DNA of 30,004 bases from JAJZEO01 sp964350315 (GTDB lineage Bacteria; Chlamydiota; Chlamydiia; Chlamydiales; 2-12-FULL-49-11), in NCBI GenBank assembly GCA_964350315.1, contig CAYGJD010000017.1, positions 1 through 30,004 of the forward strand, given 5' to 3'. Of the stretch, positions 8,838 to 16,400 are shown piece after piece. Position numbers and translations under genes: made by a program. The notes below the pieces were generated by a model, which saw only the letters and a list, made by a program, of their open reading frames with translations, made no database searches and had not been told where the DNA came from. How positions within the stretch are numbered: position 1 is the first letter of the stretch; the number at the start of each line of letters is the position of its first letter.

Positions 8838-8867
8838 TTAATTCTCCCAAAAATAAATTTTGATTAG

Positions 8868-8897
8868 ATTATGAGCTCTTAGAAATTAAAATTCCAA
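8868..8897 (-). promoter_or_regulatory. Possible promoter for the 162-residue gene
   Basis: On the minus strand, TTGGAA (8897-8892), an 18-nt spacer and CATAAT (8873-8868) match consensus at 4 of 6 and 5 of 6 positions. They lie about 30 nt upstream of the start codon at 8837. The surrounding DNA is AT-rich, so a chance match is possible. Confidence 0.35.
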
Positions 8898-8953
8898 TAA
8901 TAAATTAAAAAAGTTTTGAGTAGAGATGGAATAATCTAAATTTTGAAAGAAGT

Positions 8954-9952
8954 CTAATAGCGAACGCATGTTGATTGCGCGAACATGCGCATAGACTCGA
9001 TTAGATCAGGGAGAGAAGACTTTTCGCGCGCAGATATTGCGTGAATTTTAGTGTTTTCTTTAGAGTGACGTTCCTTGAATTCTTCGATGATATGGTCATC
9101 TTCAAGAAGGTCAGATTTATTGAGACAAATAATAGAAGGTCTTTCAAGAAGAGAAGGGTCGTATTCGCGCAATTCGTTTTGCAGGAGGAGGTAATCGTCA
9201 TCAGGTGATGCACTGACGTCAATAACGTAAACAAGGACCTCTGAGCGCTCAATATGGCGTAAAAACTCAAGACCAAGTCCTCGACCTTCATGAGCATCTT
9301 TGATAATTCCAGGAATATCAGCCAAAAAGATGCGAGAATAGTCATCAAACTCTATGTAGCTAAGATTTGGTTTCAATGTTGTAAAAGGGTAGTCGCCAAT
9401 TTTCACTTTGTTTGGCGTGATGGCTGAAAGTAGAGTTGATTTCCCAGCGTTCGGTAAGCCAACAAATCCAATATCTGCAATAAGTTTTAGCTCAAGTTCA
9501 ATATCAACTTGCGTGCCTTCGTGTCCTGGAGTGCACTTTCGTGGAGTACGATTTGTAGGAGTTTTAAAACGATCATTTCCAAGGCCGCCTTTCCCGCCGC
9601 GGCAAAGTTCAAAAGAAGCTTTGTTTTCAACTAGGTCAGCAATAAGTTCGCCAGTCTTAGCGTTTTTAACGAGTGTTCCACAGGGGACGCGAATTGTTTT
9701 GTCTGGGCCGCTTCTGCCTGTCCTGCAATTAGCTCCGCCTTCTGCGCCGTTGTCAGCTTTAATGAGGTGGGTATTTCGAAATTGATCGAGAGAGAATAAG
9801 TCGTTTGTTGTTTCGATGTAGATTGAGCCGCCCTTACCGCCGTTTCCACCGCAAGGTCCGCCTTTTGGTATAAATTTACCGCGTGTCCATGCAATCACGC
9901 CGTTTCCGCCGCGTCCTGCTTTAAATTTGATGATGACACGGTCAGTAAACAT
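8954..9952 (-). CDS. obgE: GTPase ObgE/CgtA
   Basis: This 332-residue GTPase acts in late assembly of the large ribosomal subunit and links it to stress and growth control. The glycine-rich Obg domain is complete (1-158; GGPCGGNGGKGG at 31-42 and GGKGGLGNDRFKTPTNR at 119-135). The G domain follows with G1 GLPNAGKST (165-173), switch I DYPFTTL, G3 DIPGI (212-216), G4 NKSD (278-281) and G5 SAR. The chain ends soon after the G domain, so the variable C-terminal extension of some Obg proteins is absent, which is common. It follows rpmA by 28 nt on the same strand and completes the usual rplU-rpmA-obgE unit. Confidence 0.97.
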   Translation of the reverse strand: MFTDRVIIKFKAGRGGNGVIAWTRGKFIPKGGPCGGNGGKGGSIYIETTNDLFSLDQFRNTHLIKADNGAEGGANCRTGRSGPDKTIRVPCGTLVKNAKTGELIADLVENKASFELCRGGKGGLGNDRFKTPTNRTPRKCTPGHEGTQVDIELELKLIADIGFVGLPNAGKSTLLSAITPNKVKIGDYPFTTLKPNLSYIEFDDYSRIFLADIPGIIKDAHEGRGLGLEFLRHIERSEVLVYVIDVSASPDDDYLLLQNELREYDPSLLERPSIICLNKSDLLEDDHIIEEFKERHSKENTKIHAISAREKSSLPDLIESMRMFAQSTCVRY

Positions 9953-9980
9953 GATTGCATTCCCCTCCCAGAGAAACTGT

Positions 9981-10232
9981 CTAAGCGATAGCTAGTACAG
10001 ATACAACTGTATTTTTCCTTTTAACAAAGGTAACAGTTCCATCGATCAGAGCATAAATTGTATCGTCATTTCCACGACCAACTCCAGTGCCTGGGTGGTA
10101 TTTTGTTCCTCTTTGACGAATGATGATATTACCAGCTTTAACTACTTCGCCGCCGGCTTTTTTCAAACCAAGCCTTTGTGCTGCAGAGTCGCGTCCGTTT
10201 CGTGATGATCCTTGACCTTTCTTATGTGCCAT
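9981..10232 (-). CDS. rpmA: 50S ribosomal protein L27
   Basis: The 83-residue protein has the typical L27 start MAHKKGQGSSRNGRDS, then RLGLKKAGGE and the core IIIRQRGTKYHPGTGVGRGND. The N-terminus reaches the peptidyl-transferase centre in the ribosome. There is no Firmicutes-type cleaved N-terminal extension. The start codon overlaps the rplU stop by one base (TAATG), and a GGAGG ribosome site lies inside the end of rplU, so translation of the two is coupled. Confidence 0.98.
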   Translation of the reverse strand: MAHKKGQGSSRNGRDSAAQRLGLKKAGGEVVKAGNIIIRQRGTKYHPGTGVGRGNDDTIYALIDGTVTFVKRKNTVVSVLAIA

Positions 10233-10552
10233 TATGCTCCTCCACCTTCAATCGCAGTAATTTTTACTCGTGATAGTTTTTGTCTGTGACCTTTCTTGGT
10301 CTTAGAATTTTTTCTTCTCTTGTATTTAAAAATGATAAGTTTTTCATCTTTAATTTGTTCGATGATTTCACCTTTAACGGCTGCTCCACTAACTACAGGC
10401 TTTCCAACCTTTACTGCGTTTCCGCTATTGATTAGTAAAACTTTTTCGAACACGACTTCATGAGAACCATTTCCTGTTAATAGCTCGACATCAATCATGT
10501 CGCCTAGTTTAACTTGGTATTGTTTGCTTCCCGTTTCTATAATTGCGTACAT
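10232..10552 (-). CDS. rplU: 50S ribosomal protein L21
   Basis: The 106-residue protein begins MYAIIETGSKQYQVKLGD, the standard L21 N-terminus, and carries the C-terminal signature KRRKNSKTKKGHRQ (about 78-91). It binds 23S rRNA in the large subunit. First gene of rplU-rpmA-obgE, it has a good promoter at 10592-10620 that lies across the 3' end of the metal permease gene. Confidence 0.98.
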   Translation of the reverse strand: MYAIIETGSKQYQVKLGDMIDVELLTGNGSHEVVFEKVLLINSGNAVKVGKPVVSGAAVKGEIIEQIKDEKLIIFKYKRRKNSKTKKGHRQKLSRVKITAIEGGGA

Positions 10553-10591
10553 CTTTGTATACCTTCAAAATTCATTTTAAATCGAGCATGG

Positions 10592-10620
10592 ATTATATAG
10601 ACTTCATTTTTAGAGGTAAA
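10592..10620 (-). promoter_or_regulatory. Promoter of rplU-rpmA-obgE
   Basis: On the minus strand, TTTACC (10620-10615), a 17-nt spacer and a perfect TATAAT (10597-10592). The start would fall near 10585, giving a leader of about 33 nt. The elements overlap the last codons and stop (10593-10595) of the upstream permease gene, so ribosomal-protein expression need not depend on the metal operon. Confidence 0.65.
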
Positions 10621-11429
10621 GATAAAAAGTAAAAAGTCGAGACTACAAGAGCGATTGTTGCTCCTGGGGGCCAGTTTAGTAGGTAAGAAATATAGATTCC
10701 AAAGAAGGCAAAGACGCAAGAAAGAATGATTGCTAGGTAAATCATTTTTGATAATCGGGTCGTTAACATGTTTGCAATGGCTGCTGGAAGGCATAACATG
10801 GCGATCACAAGGATAGCACCAATAATTTGAATCATTATCACGATTGTTATAGAAACAAGGCTAAGTAAGATGTAATAAAAAGATTTTACAGGAACGCGTT
10901 GCAAATAACTTTGCGTTTCATCAAATGAGACGGCTAGAAAACGTCTGTGGCAAATAAGGCAAACAAATAAAATAATTACATCAAGAATAATCAACATTCG
11001 AACATCGCTATTGCTCGCCCACAATAAATTCCCAAAAAGAAAGTCCATAAGCTCTGAATTGCTTCCAGGAACGATTGAAATGAGAATGACACCGATAGCC
11101 ATGCCAATTGACCAAATAGCTGCGATGATCGAGTCTTCTCTTTCCTTGTATAGAAGGTGCATTGTGCCTATCAGAAGGCCAAATATAATGGCGCAGATAA
11201 GAGCTCCAATCAGAGGGGAGAAAGCTTTGGATCCAGTGATAAACTGTAAGTAAATGGCGATACCAATGCCGCCTAATACAGCGTGTGATACAGAGCCGCT
11301 AATAAAAACAATTCTTTTAGCAACTACGTATGAGCCAACAATGCCGCCTGCAATTGAAGCTGCTAGTGCAGCAAGAAGTGCATATTGCAAGAAAGGGTTG
11401 ATAAAAAGAGCAGTTAAGAAGGAATCCAT
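10593..11429 (-). CDS. Metal ABC transporter permease (ZnuB/MntB/YtgD type)
   Basis: This 278-residue inner-membrane protein has about eight hydrophobic segments and belongs to the ABC-3 permease family that moves Zn, Mn or Fe. Seen: AALAASIAGGIVGSYVVAKR near residues 17-36, then VFISGSVSHAVLGGIGIAIY, with the family's SHAxLGG motif, and a conserved QIIGAILVIAMLCLPAA region late in the protein. Its start overlaps the ATPase stop by one base. It is the third gene of a substrate-binding protein / ATPase / permease operon. The metal cannot be told from the permease. Confidence 0.92.
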   Translation of the reverse strand: MDSFLTALFINPFLQYALLAALAASIAGGIVGSYVVAKRIVFISGSVSHAVLGGIGIAIYLQFITGSKAFSPLIGALICAIIFGLLIGTMHLLYKEREDSIIAAIWSIGMAIGVILISIVPGSNSELMDFLFGNLLWASNSDVRMLIILDVIILFVCLICHRRFLAVSFDETQSYLQRVPVKSFYYILLSLVSITIVIMIQIIGAILVIAMLCLPAAIANMLTTRLSKMIYLAIILSCVFAFFGIYISYLLNWPPGATIALVVSTFYFLSLPLKMKSI

Positions 11430-12154
11430 TATTTACCCTCCGTCGGTAAGTGGTAAAGACCCATCGGATAGTGAGAGCAGGCTTCATTCTTGTCGATTTC
11501 AGTAATTGTTCGATTTACCACATAGATTTTATCGGCTTTATTAAATATATCCCCAACATAGTGCGTAATCATGACGATTGTACGCTTTCCTTTTGATTTC
11601 TCAATGAGTTTATAAAAAAAGTCGCTTGATTTCGTGTCTAAATTATTTACGGGCTCATCTAAAATTAAAATTTCAGGGTCAGACATTAAAGCTCGCATCA
11701 GAGTTGCTCGTTGCTTTTGTCCTCCTGAGAGAGAGCCAAAAGGGGAGTTGAAATATTTTCCGAGTTCAACTTCCTCAAGGAGTGAGAGCGCTTTTCTTTT
11801 TATTTCAGCTGGCCATTTTCCGTACCACGTTAATTTGCCAAGCGCGCCAAGTAGAATGAATTCACCAACGCTTATAGGGAATTGAGAGTCAAATTGAAGA
11901 GATTGCGGCACGTAACCAATTAAATGCCTGTTGTTTCTTGGAGCTTCGCTGTTGATTGTAATCTCACCAGATTTAGGTTTTAGGATGCCCATAAGAAGTT
12001 TGATTAAAGTAGTTTTCCCGCCGCCGTTAGGCCCAATTAAAAGACAAAAATCATTCTTTTTTATGGAAAGACTCACGTCATCTAAAATCTTAGAATCGGT
12101 GTAGCGAAATGAAATATTTTGCAAAGAAATATAGGGAGATTCATCTTCGTTCAA
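11429..12154 (-). CDS. Metal ABC transporter ATPase (ZnuC/MntA-like)
   Basis: This 241-residue ATPase powers the metal importer on the cytosolic face. Walker A GPNGGGKT (41-48), Q-loop in YVPQS (about 81-85), signature LSGGQ (142-146), Walker B ILILDE (162-167) and switch His in MITHYVGD are all intact. It overlaps the permease start by one base and the upstream binding-protein stop by 4 bases, so the three proteins are translationally coupled. Confidence 0.95.
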   Translation of the reverse strand: MNEDESPYISLQNISFRYTDSKILDDVSLSIKKNDFCLLIGPNGGGKTTLIKLLMGILKPKSGEITINSEAPRNNRHLIGYVPQSLQFDSQFPISVGEFILLGALGKLTWYGKWPAEIKRKALSLLEEVELGKYFNSPFGSLSGGQKQRATLMRALMSDPEILILDEPVNNLDTKSSDFFYKLIEKSKGKRTIVMITHYVGDIFNKADKIYVVNRTITEIDKNEACSHYPMGLYHLPTEGK

Positions 12155-13074
12155 GTAGGATCTCCAGATGCAGCACTGTTAGAAATAATAGTTGTCAGAG
12201 TCGTGATTGTTTCTATGAAATTCTCTGCGTAAGGATCAACCATGTAAGTTGGAATGTTAAGGTCCTTTTCAAGGATTTTTGCTGCTTTATTCGTGTGTTG
12301 AGGTTGGATAAAAATTCCAATGATGCGCTTTTTTTCCTCTTTTAGGTTCTTCACAAGGTCTGTGATGTCGCGCATCCGGGGTTCTTTTCCGCTTGATGGC
12401 TCAATGACAATTTGTTCAATACCAAAGTCATGGCAATAATAAGTATACGCCCCGTGGGTTGTAACTAGGATGTCGCCATGGTAGGGAAGGAGGGCTTTTG
12501 CAGAGCTTGCGTCAAGTGCTTTAAGCTCAACTTCCAGTTTTTGTAGGTTGTCTCTATACACTTCATCATTCAGAGGGTCTTGGTCTTCAAGAATTTTTGT
12601 TACAAAACGAGATTGAGTAATAAGAAGTGATGGTGAAAGCCAAGTGTGCGTGTCAAATTCATGGTGGTGGCCTTCATGTGTGCTTGGATCTGCAAGAGTT
12701 TTGACTTGGTCGTTCAAATTAAAAATAATCAGCTTTGGATTCACTTCTCTAAGTTTCTTTTCAAGAGCTGGCTCAAATCCTTCCCCAATTGTAAACCAAA
12801 CAGAGGCATTATTTAATTTATTCATGTCTTTATAGCTGGGTTCCCAATTGTGGGGATCGACTCCCGGGGGAACGACTGTAACAACATTGACATTGTCGTT
12901 TGCAATTCGATTAACCATGTATGCATAAGGTTCAATACTTACTAAAACAAGAGGCTTGCTATCGATGTCGGGTTGCTTTTTACCTGATATAAATGCTGCC
13001 AGAAATGTCCAAATAAATGTTAAGACAAGGGCAATGGCGATAAAAATAGCAGAGATAAATAGGGTTCGTTTCAT
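12151..13074 (-). CDS. Metal ABC transporter substrate-binding protein (ZnuA-like)
   Basis: This 307-residue cluster 9 (A-1) solute-binding protein has an N-terminal hydrophobic segment (about 5-30) and no clear lipobox. Likely metal ligands: His75 in PGVDPHNWEPS, His143 in FDTHTWLSP, a His in TTHGAYTYY, and an Asp in MVDPYAENF near the C-terminus. A short His-rich stretch HEGHHHEFDTH (133-143) in front of the second ligand is a mark of zinc-binding members, though shorter than in E. coli ZnuA. AGGAG lies 8 nt upstream of ATG 13074. This is the first gene of the operon. Chlamydia carries the same three genes beside obg/rpmA/rplU, which supports the taxonomic call. Confidence 0.93.
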   Translation of the reverse strand: MKRTLFISAIFIAIALVLTFIWTFLAAFISGKKQPDIDSKPLVLVSIEPYAYMVNRIANDNVNVVTVVPPGVDPHNWEPSYKDMNKLNNASVWFTIGEGFEPALEKKLREVNPKLIIFNLNDQVKTLADPSTHEGHHHEFDTHTWLSPSLLITQSRFVTKILEDQDPLNDEVYRDNLQKLEVELKALDASSAKALLPYHGDILVTTHGAYTYYCHDFGIEQIVIEPSSGKEPRMRDITDLVKNLKEEKKRIIGIFIQPQHTNKAAKILEKDLNIPTYMVDPYAENFIETITTLTTIISNSAASGDPT

Positions 13075-13156
13075 AAGAAATGCTCCTGAAGATATTAGTA
13101 AGAAGCATATATGAGTGAAGAAAAAAAATCACGATTAAATTTAAAAGAATACTATC

Positions 13157-13186
13157 TTGTAAAAATTAACCTTTTAACTTTATGAT
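13157..13186 (+). promoter_or_regulatory. Promoter for the 201-residue gene
   Basis: TTGTAA (13157-13162), an 18-nt spacer and TATGAT (13181-13186) lie 29 nt upstream of the ATG at 13216. The matches to consensus are 4 of 6 and 5 of 6. Confidence 0.45.
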
Positions 13187-13215
13187 CTCTTTAAAAACTC
13201 TCAAAGAGGTTATTT

Positions 13216-13821
13216 ATGGAAATGTCAGCTATCTCAGCGTCTGAATGGGAGTTTAAAATTATGCTTGATGAACTAAGAAGGGCACTTTTATACGAAGATT
13301 ACGAGCATAAATGGGAAGAGATAGAACTGAGAAATGATCTTGATTTGAGAGTCAAAGAAGCATTTTTTAATGCAATTTTTCGTTTGGAAATATCGACTCT
13401 TTCGTTAGTAAATCGAGCTTCTTTGCAGATTCGGGCTTCTAGAATGACAAATCAAGTAATTAGAGCAAATTTTCAAATGCGATTAATAAAAGAAGAGTTG
13501 AGAAAAAATATTTTGGACGAAGAATGGGCTATGAATTGCTTTAGTGAAGGAACAAAAGAGAGTGAACATGTAAATATTTTCATACGTGCACATCGAGTAT
13601 TTAAAGAGCAGGTTAAAGAAGCTGAAGATGCAGTGCATCAAAAAGTGATTTTACAATTGAAGGAATTGTTGGAACAAGAAAAATTTGATGATGCAATGGG
13701 ATTATACAATTCATATACTTTACTTTCACAAGTTCGTGAAAAAACTGAATTATTTATTCAAAGAGAGTTAGAGATGAAGAGCATGTTGGGAATTGGAGTG
13801 GCTATAGATGTGCAACTATAG
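13216..13821 (+). CDS. Unknown helical protein (201 residues)
   Basis: No family is recognised. The protein is almost all helical and charged, acidic at the N-terminus (YEDYEHKWEEIELRNDLDLR) and mixed later (AEDAVHQKVILQLKELLEQE), with one Cys and no signal peptide or membrane span. AGAGG lies 6 nt upstream of ATG 13216 and a promoter is visible at 13157-13186. It is divergent from the metal ABC operon, with 141 nt between the starts, and is followed by tRNA-Ser. It could be a chaperone-like or regulatory protein, but nothing in the sequence decides this. Confidence 0.6.
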   Translation: MEMSAISASEWEFKIMLDELRRALLYEDYEHKWEEIELRNDLDLRVKEAFFNAIFRLEISTLSLVNRASLQIRASRMTNQVIRANFQMRLIKEELRKNILDEEWAMNCFSEGTKESEHVNIFIRAHRVFKEQVKEAEDAVHQKVILQLKELLEQEKFDDAMGLYNSYTLLSQVREKTELFIQRELEMKSMLGIGVAIDVQL

Positions 13822-13901
13822 ATTTTTGTTCATAGACAAAAAAAATCACAAGTTTAGTTATAAAATAATTTTGAAAACCGAAGTTGATTATTAAAAAACT
13901 T

Positions 13902-13930
13902 TTGACTTGTCAAACAAACGCCCCTTATGT
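13902..13930 (+). promoter_or_regulatory. Possible promoter of tRNA-Ser
   Basis: TTGACT (13902-13907), a 17-nt spacer and TTATGT (13925-13930) lie about 34 nt before the tRNA. The -35 is strong and the -10 is weak. The -35 sits in a small perfect inverted repeat, TTTGAC TT GTCAAA (13901-13914). Confidence 0.4.
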
Positions 13931-13964
13931 AGTCTATCGGCACCCTAAAGGTTGCGTATATATT

Positions 13965-14051
13965 GGAGGAGTGTCCGAGTGGCTTAAGGAGCACGCTTGG
14001 AAAGCGTGTAAACGTGAAAACGTTTCGGGGGTTCGAATCCCTTCTCCTCCG
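13965..14051 (+). tRNA. tRNA-Ser (GGA)
   Basis: This 87-nt class II tRNA has acceptor GGAGGAG (13965-13971) paired with CTCCTCC (14044-14050), discriminator G, anticodon stem-loop CACGCTTGGAAAGCGTG with anticodon GGA, a long variable arm AACGTGAAAACGTT, and T-loop TTCGAAT between GGGGG and CCC. CCA is not encoded. The last 13 nt (14039-14051) are the first 13 nt of the 119-bp tandem repeat. Confidence 0.95.
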
Positions 14052-14330
14052 AAAAAAGGAAGCTGATAGCTTTCTTTTGAGACAGAGGGAAGAGGATTTG
14101 AAGTGAGGCGAAAGCTGAACCGGCCTCAAGCAGAACGGAAGTGATGCGTAGAGGGAACCCTTCTCCTCCGAAAAAAGGAAGCTGATAGCTTTCTTTTGAG
14201 ACAGAGGGAAGAGGATTTGAAGTGAGGCGAAAGCTGAACCGGCCTCAAGCAGAACGGAAGTGATGCGTAGAGGGAACCCTTCTCCTCCGAAAAAAGGAAG
14301 CTGATAGCTTTCTTTTGAGATAGAGGGAAG
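14039..14330 (+). repeat. 119-bp tandem repeat, about 2.45 copies, beginning in tRNA-Ser
   Basis: Units are 14039-14157, 14158-14276 and a partial 14277-14330. The first two are identical over 119 bp. The third matches for 54 bp with a single C-to-T change at 14321 and then diverges. Each begins CCCTTCTCCTCCG, the 3' end of tRNA-Ser, and each holds the hairpin GGAAGCT-GAT-AGCTTTC plus a T-run, so the tRNA terminator is present three times. The rest of the unit (purine-rich, with a GAGGC...GCCTC stem) has no reading frame of note. Confidence 0.93.
14058..14078 (+). terminator. Terminator of tRNA-Ser (first of three copies)
   Basis: A stem GGAAGCT / AGCTTTC with a GAT loop is followed by TTTT and preceded by six A, 6 nt after the tRNA. 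Identical hairpins recur at 14177 and 14296 in the next repeat units. Confidence 0.65.
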
Positions 14331-14430
14331 CTAATGGCTTGTAAAGAAGTTGAAAATACGTTTCTAATATAGTAGAAGAACTAGTGGTGATTCAAAACAA
14401 ACCAATCTTTTGAATACTGAGTGGTAAAAT

Positions 14431-14889
14431 ATGAAGTGTCCTTTTTGTGGAGATATGGAATCAAAAGTCACTGACTCTCGTGGTGCAAATGATTCTAATT
14501 CTATTAGACGAAGACGAGAGTGTTTAGCCTGCAATAAAAGATTTACAACCCGAGAAACAGTTGATCTAACTGTTCAAGTAAAAAAACGGGATGGAAAATA
14601 TGAAGAATTTCGAGTAGAAAAATTAATCTCAGGTCTCGACGCTGCCTGTCGCCATACAAGAATTAGCCATGATCAGGTTGTAGCTATTGCTTCTGATATA
14701 GCAGGAGAAATTATGGAGAGGCAAGTAAGAGAAATAGAAACTGTTGAAATTGGCAAAATTGTCATGAATACACTAAAAAAACTTGACCCAGTGGCATATA
14801 TTCGTTTTGCATGTGTTTATAGACGCTTTAAGGATAAAGATGAATTGATTCACGCAATTGACGAAGCGAAAGGAGAATATACATTATGA
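14431..14889 (+). CDS. nrdR: Transcriptional repressor NrdR
   Basis: This 152-residue protein is the ATP/dATP-sensing repressor of ribonucleotide reductase genes. The zinc ribbon is intact: Cys3, Cys6, Cys31 and Cys34 (MKCPFCG and ECLACNKRF), with the basic SIRRRR between. It is followed by an ATP-cone domain (VKKRDGKYEEFRVEKLI onward, about 50-140). Length is normal. It heads a dense plus-strand run, and its stop overlaps the start of the next gene (ATGA). Confidence 0.96.
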   Translation: MKCPFCGDMESKVTDSRGANDSNSIRRRRECLACNKRFTTRETVDLTVQVKKRDGKYEEFRVEKLISGLDAACRHTRISHDQVVAIASDIAGEIMERQVREIETVEIGKIVMNTLKKLDPVAYIRFACVYRRFKDKDELIHAIDEAKGEYTL

Positions 14890-15257
14890 CTCTAAAGAAA
14901 CAAGAAATTGAAGCTTTCAAATCACAGCTAATAGCTTTAAGGCAATCACACCAAGCAGCTTTTACTGGAACTTCCAACGATGTTATGAAGCCAGACGAAG
15001 CAAGAGGTAATTCTCAGCATCACGCAGATGAGGGGACTGAAGATTTTAATCGTACGATCAGCATTGAAGTGACAGCAAAAGAATTAAAGACATTAAAGCA
15101 GATTGATCGTGCTTTGGAAAAAATTGAAGAGGGAACTTATGGACTTTGCGATGTAACGGGCGATGATATCCCTTATAAGCGTCTTGAAGCGATTCCGTAT
15201 GCAACAATGACAAGAGATGCTCAAGATAAATTCGAGAAGGAGCTTGATCAAAATTGA
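14886..15257 (+). CDS. dksA: DksA/TraR-family protein lacking most zinc ligands
   Basis: This 123-residue protein has an N-terminal helical hairpin (1-80, with HHADEGTEDFNRT near the tip) and a C-terminal globular part GTYGLCDVTGDDIPYKRLEAIPYAT (83-107), the DksA/TraR zinc-finger region. Family members bind RNA polymerase through the secondary channel and tune transcription in stringent conditions. Only one of the four expected zinc cysteines is present (Cys88). The positions expected at about 91, 109 and 112 are not Cys. The order nrdR-dksA-lspA matches what I recall from Chlamydia. AGGAGA lies upstream, within nrdR. Confidence 0.88.
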   Translation: MTLKKQEIEAFKSQLIALRQSHQAAFTGTSNDVMKPDEARGNSQHHADEGTEDFNRTISIEVTAKELKTLKQIDRALEKIEEGTYGLCDVTGDDIPYKRLEAIPYATMTRDAQDKFEKELDQN

Positions 15258-15763
15258 AACTTAAGGTTGTAAAATGGACTCTTTCTCCTCTTTTGCATGG
15301 TGGGATTTTTTTAATCCTTCTAACATGTGATATTGTTCTCAAAGCATATGCTTCGGGATTTCTTGACTATCCAATCTCAATTCTTAAGTTGCCATTTGGG
15401 ATTGAATTTTCATTAGAGCGTGTATTAAACCAAGGTGCGATGTGGGGAATGTTTGCTCAATACTCAACATTGCTGCTTTGTTTTCGTATTTGTGTAGTCA
15501 TTGCTCTTTTGATTGCGCTATTCTTTTTTACAAAGCGCCGAGTTGCTTCTGTTTTTCTTACTCTAATTATTACTGGTGCTGTAGGGAATATAGCTGATAC
15601 GCTAGCTTATGGATACGTTGTTGATATGTTGCATTTTACTTTTTCAGGACATTCTTACGGTATTTTTAACTTAGCAGATACATACATATTCATTGGGTGC
15701 ATTGGTCTAATTCTATTAAGCTTTTTAAAAAGTGAGAAGAAATGTGATTCAAGCTCCGTATGA
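15254..15763 (+). CDS. lspA: Lipoprotein signal peptidase (signal peptidase II)
   Basis: This 169-residue inner-membrane aspartic protease removes the signal peptide from diacylated prolipoproteins. It has four hydrophobic segments. Family motifs: NQGAMWGMFA (59-68, usually NxGAAWG), GAVGNIADTLAYGYVVD with catalytic Asp124, and FNLADTYI with catalytic Asp142. The start is TTG 15254, overlapping the dksA stop (TTGA). No ATG is in frame near the N-terminus, and AAGGAG lies about 11 nt upstream. Confidence 0.94.
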   Translation: MKLKVVKWTLSPLLHGGIFLILLTCDIVLKAYASGFLDYPISILKLPFGIEFSLERVLNQGAMWGMFAQYSTLLLCFRICVVIALLIALFFFTKRRVASVFLTLIITGAVGNIADTLAYGYVVDMLHFTFSGHSYGIFNLADTYIFIGCIGLILLSFLKSEKKCDSSSV

Positions 15764-16400
15764 AGTTTCCAAATTTTTAACAATTCAAATGCTGCTTACG
15801 CCATCTGAGGTGGAGGCTTTTTTTACAGCTCTTGGTGATTTTGAACTGTTTGACAATAGTCGCGTTTTGCAAAATAAGACTCCTGTAACAAGAGAATACT
15901 TTTTAAACGAATACCAAAACTACTTCTACTCACTTAAAGATAAGTCTCATAAGACATTGGGTGCTTATGCAATGACTTGCGATCCTGATGCTATATTTGC
16001 TCTCAATGTTGGAGAAAAAAAAGTTCTTATTAAGCCAAAAGAACCTATTATTCAAATGAAAGAACATTTGTTTATCGTAGGAGAAGAGGGTGATTTTCAC
16101 TCAGGCGTTCATGGAGAAAATGTTTTTCGCTGGGGATTTGAGATGAGTTTCCCGCAAATTTTTGTTGATCCTGATACAAGAGATGTACACCAAGTGATGA
16201 GAGAACAAAGATTTTTGAATGCTGAGTTATTTCGAAAAGGAATGAAATGGATGAGGCATAATACACGTCCTGCTCCTTTTATTATTGGAGGAGTTTTGAG
16301 GCGTGCATCGTTTAGATTGGGACTTGATTGTTTTGACTATGCAAGTGAAGTAGCAGATATGCAGAAATTTTCACTTTCGATAAGAAGGAGGCATAGATGA
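15744..16400 (+). CDS. Conserved-looking unknown protein between lspA and cinA
   Basis: The start is uncertain: GTG 15744 (218 residues) is preferred for its GAGAAG upstream, while GTG 15732 and ATG 15789 are alternatives. The start region overlaps lspA by about 20 nt and the stop overlaps cinA (ATGA), so it is part of the operon. The protein is soluble, with mixed alpha/beta character, a DFHSGVHGENVFRWGFEMSFPQ-type central segment rich in aromatic residues (longer than quoted elsewhere; key residues His, Trp, Phe), and a very basic end RRRHR. No catalytic signature is recognised. It lies beside lipoprotein processing and nucleotide-salvage genes, but no function follows from that. Confidence 0.7.
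   Translation: MIQAPYEVSKFLTIQMLLTPSEVEAFFTALGDFELFDNSRVLQNKTPVTREYFLNEYQNYFYSLKDKSHKTLGAYAMTCDPDAIFALNVGEKKVLIKPKEPIIQMKEHLFIVGEEGDFHSGVHGENVFRWGFEMSFPQIFVDPDTRDVHQVMREQRFLNAELFRKGMKWMRHNTRPAPFIIGGVLRRASFRLGLDCFDYASEVADMQKFSLSIRRRHR

Noticed and set aside
9408..9785. Antisense frame inside obgE (125 codons)
   Set aside because: It is a shadow of the glycine-rich Obg domain on the opposite strand and has no ribosome site.
13884..14066. Open frame running through tRNA-Ser on the plus strand, with a mirror frame on the minus strand (13854-14129)
   Set aside because: The translated sequence is the well-known artefact of reading a tRNA-Ser gene (SEWLKEHAWKACKRENVSGVRIP type). The tRNA structure explains the conservation.
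14039..14330. CRISPR array
   Set aside because: The 119-bp units are directly adjacent, with no variable spacers and no cas genes. This is a tandem duplication.
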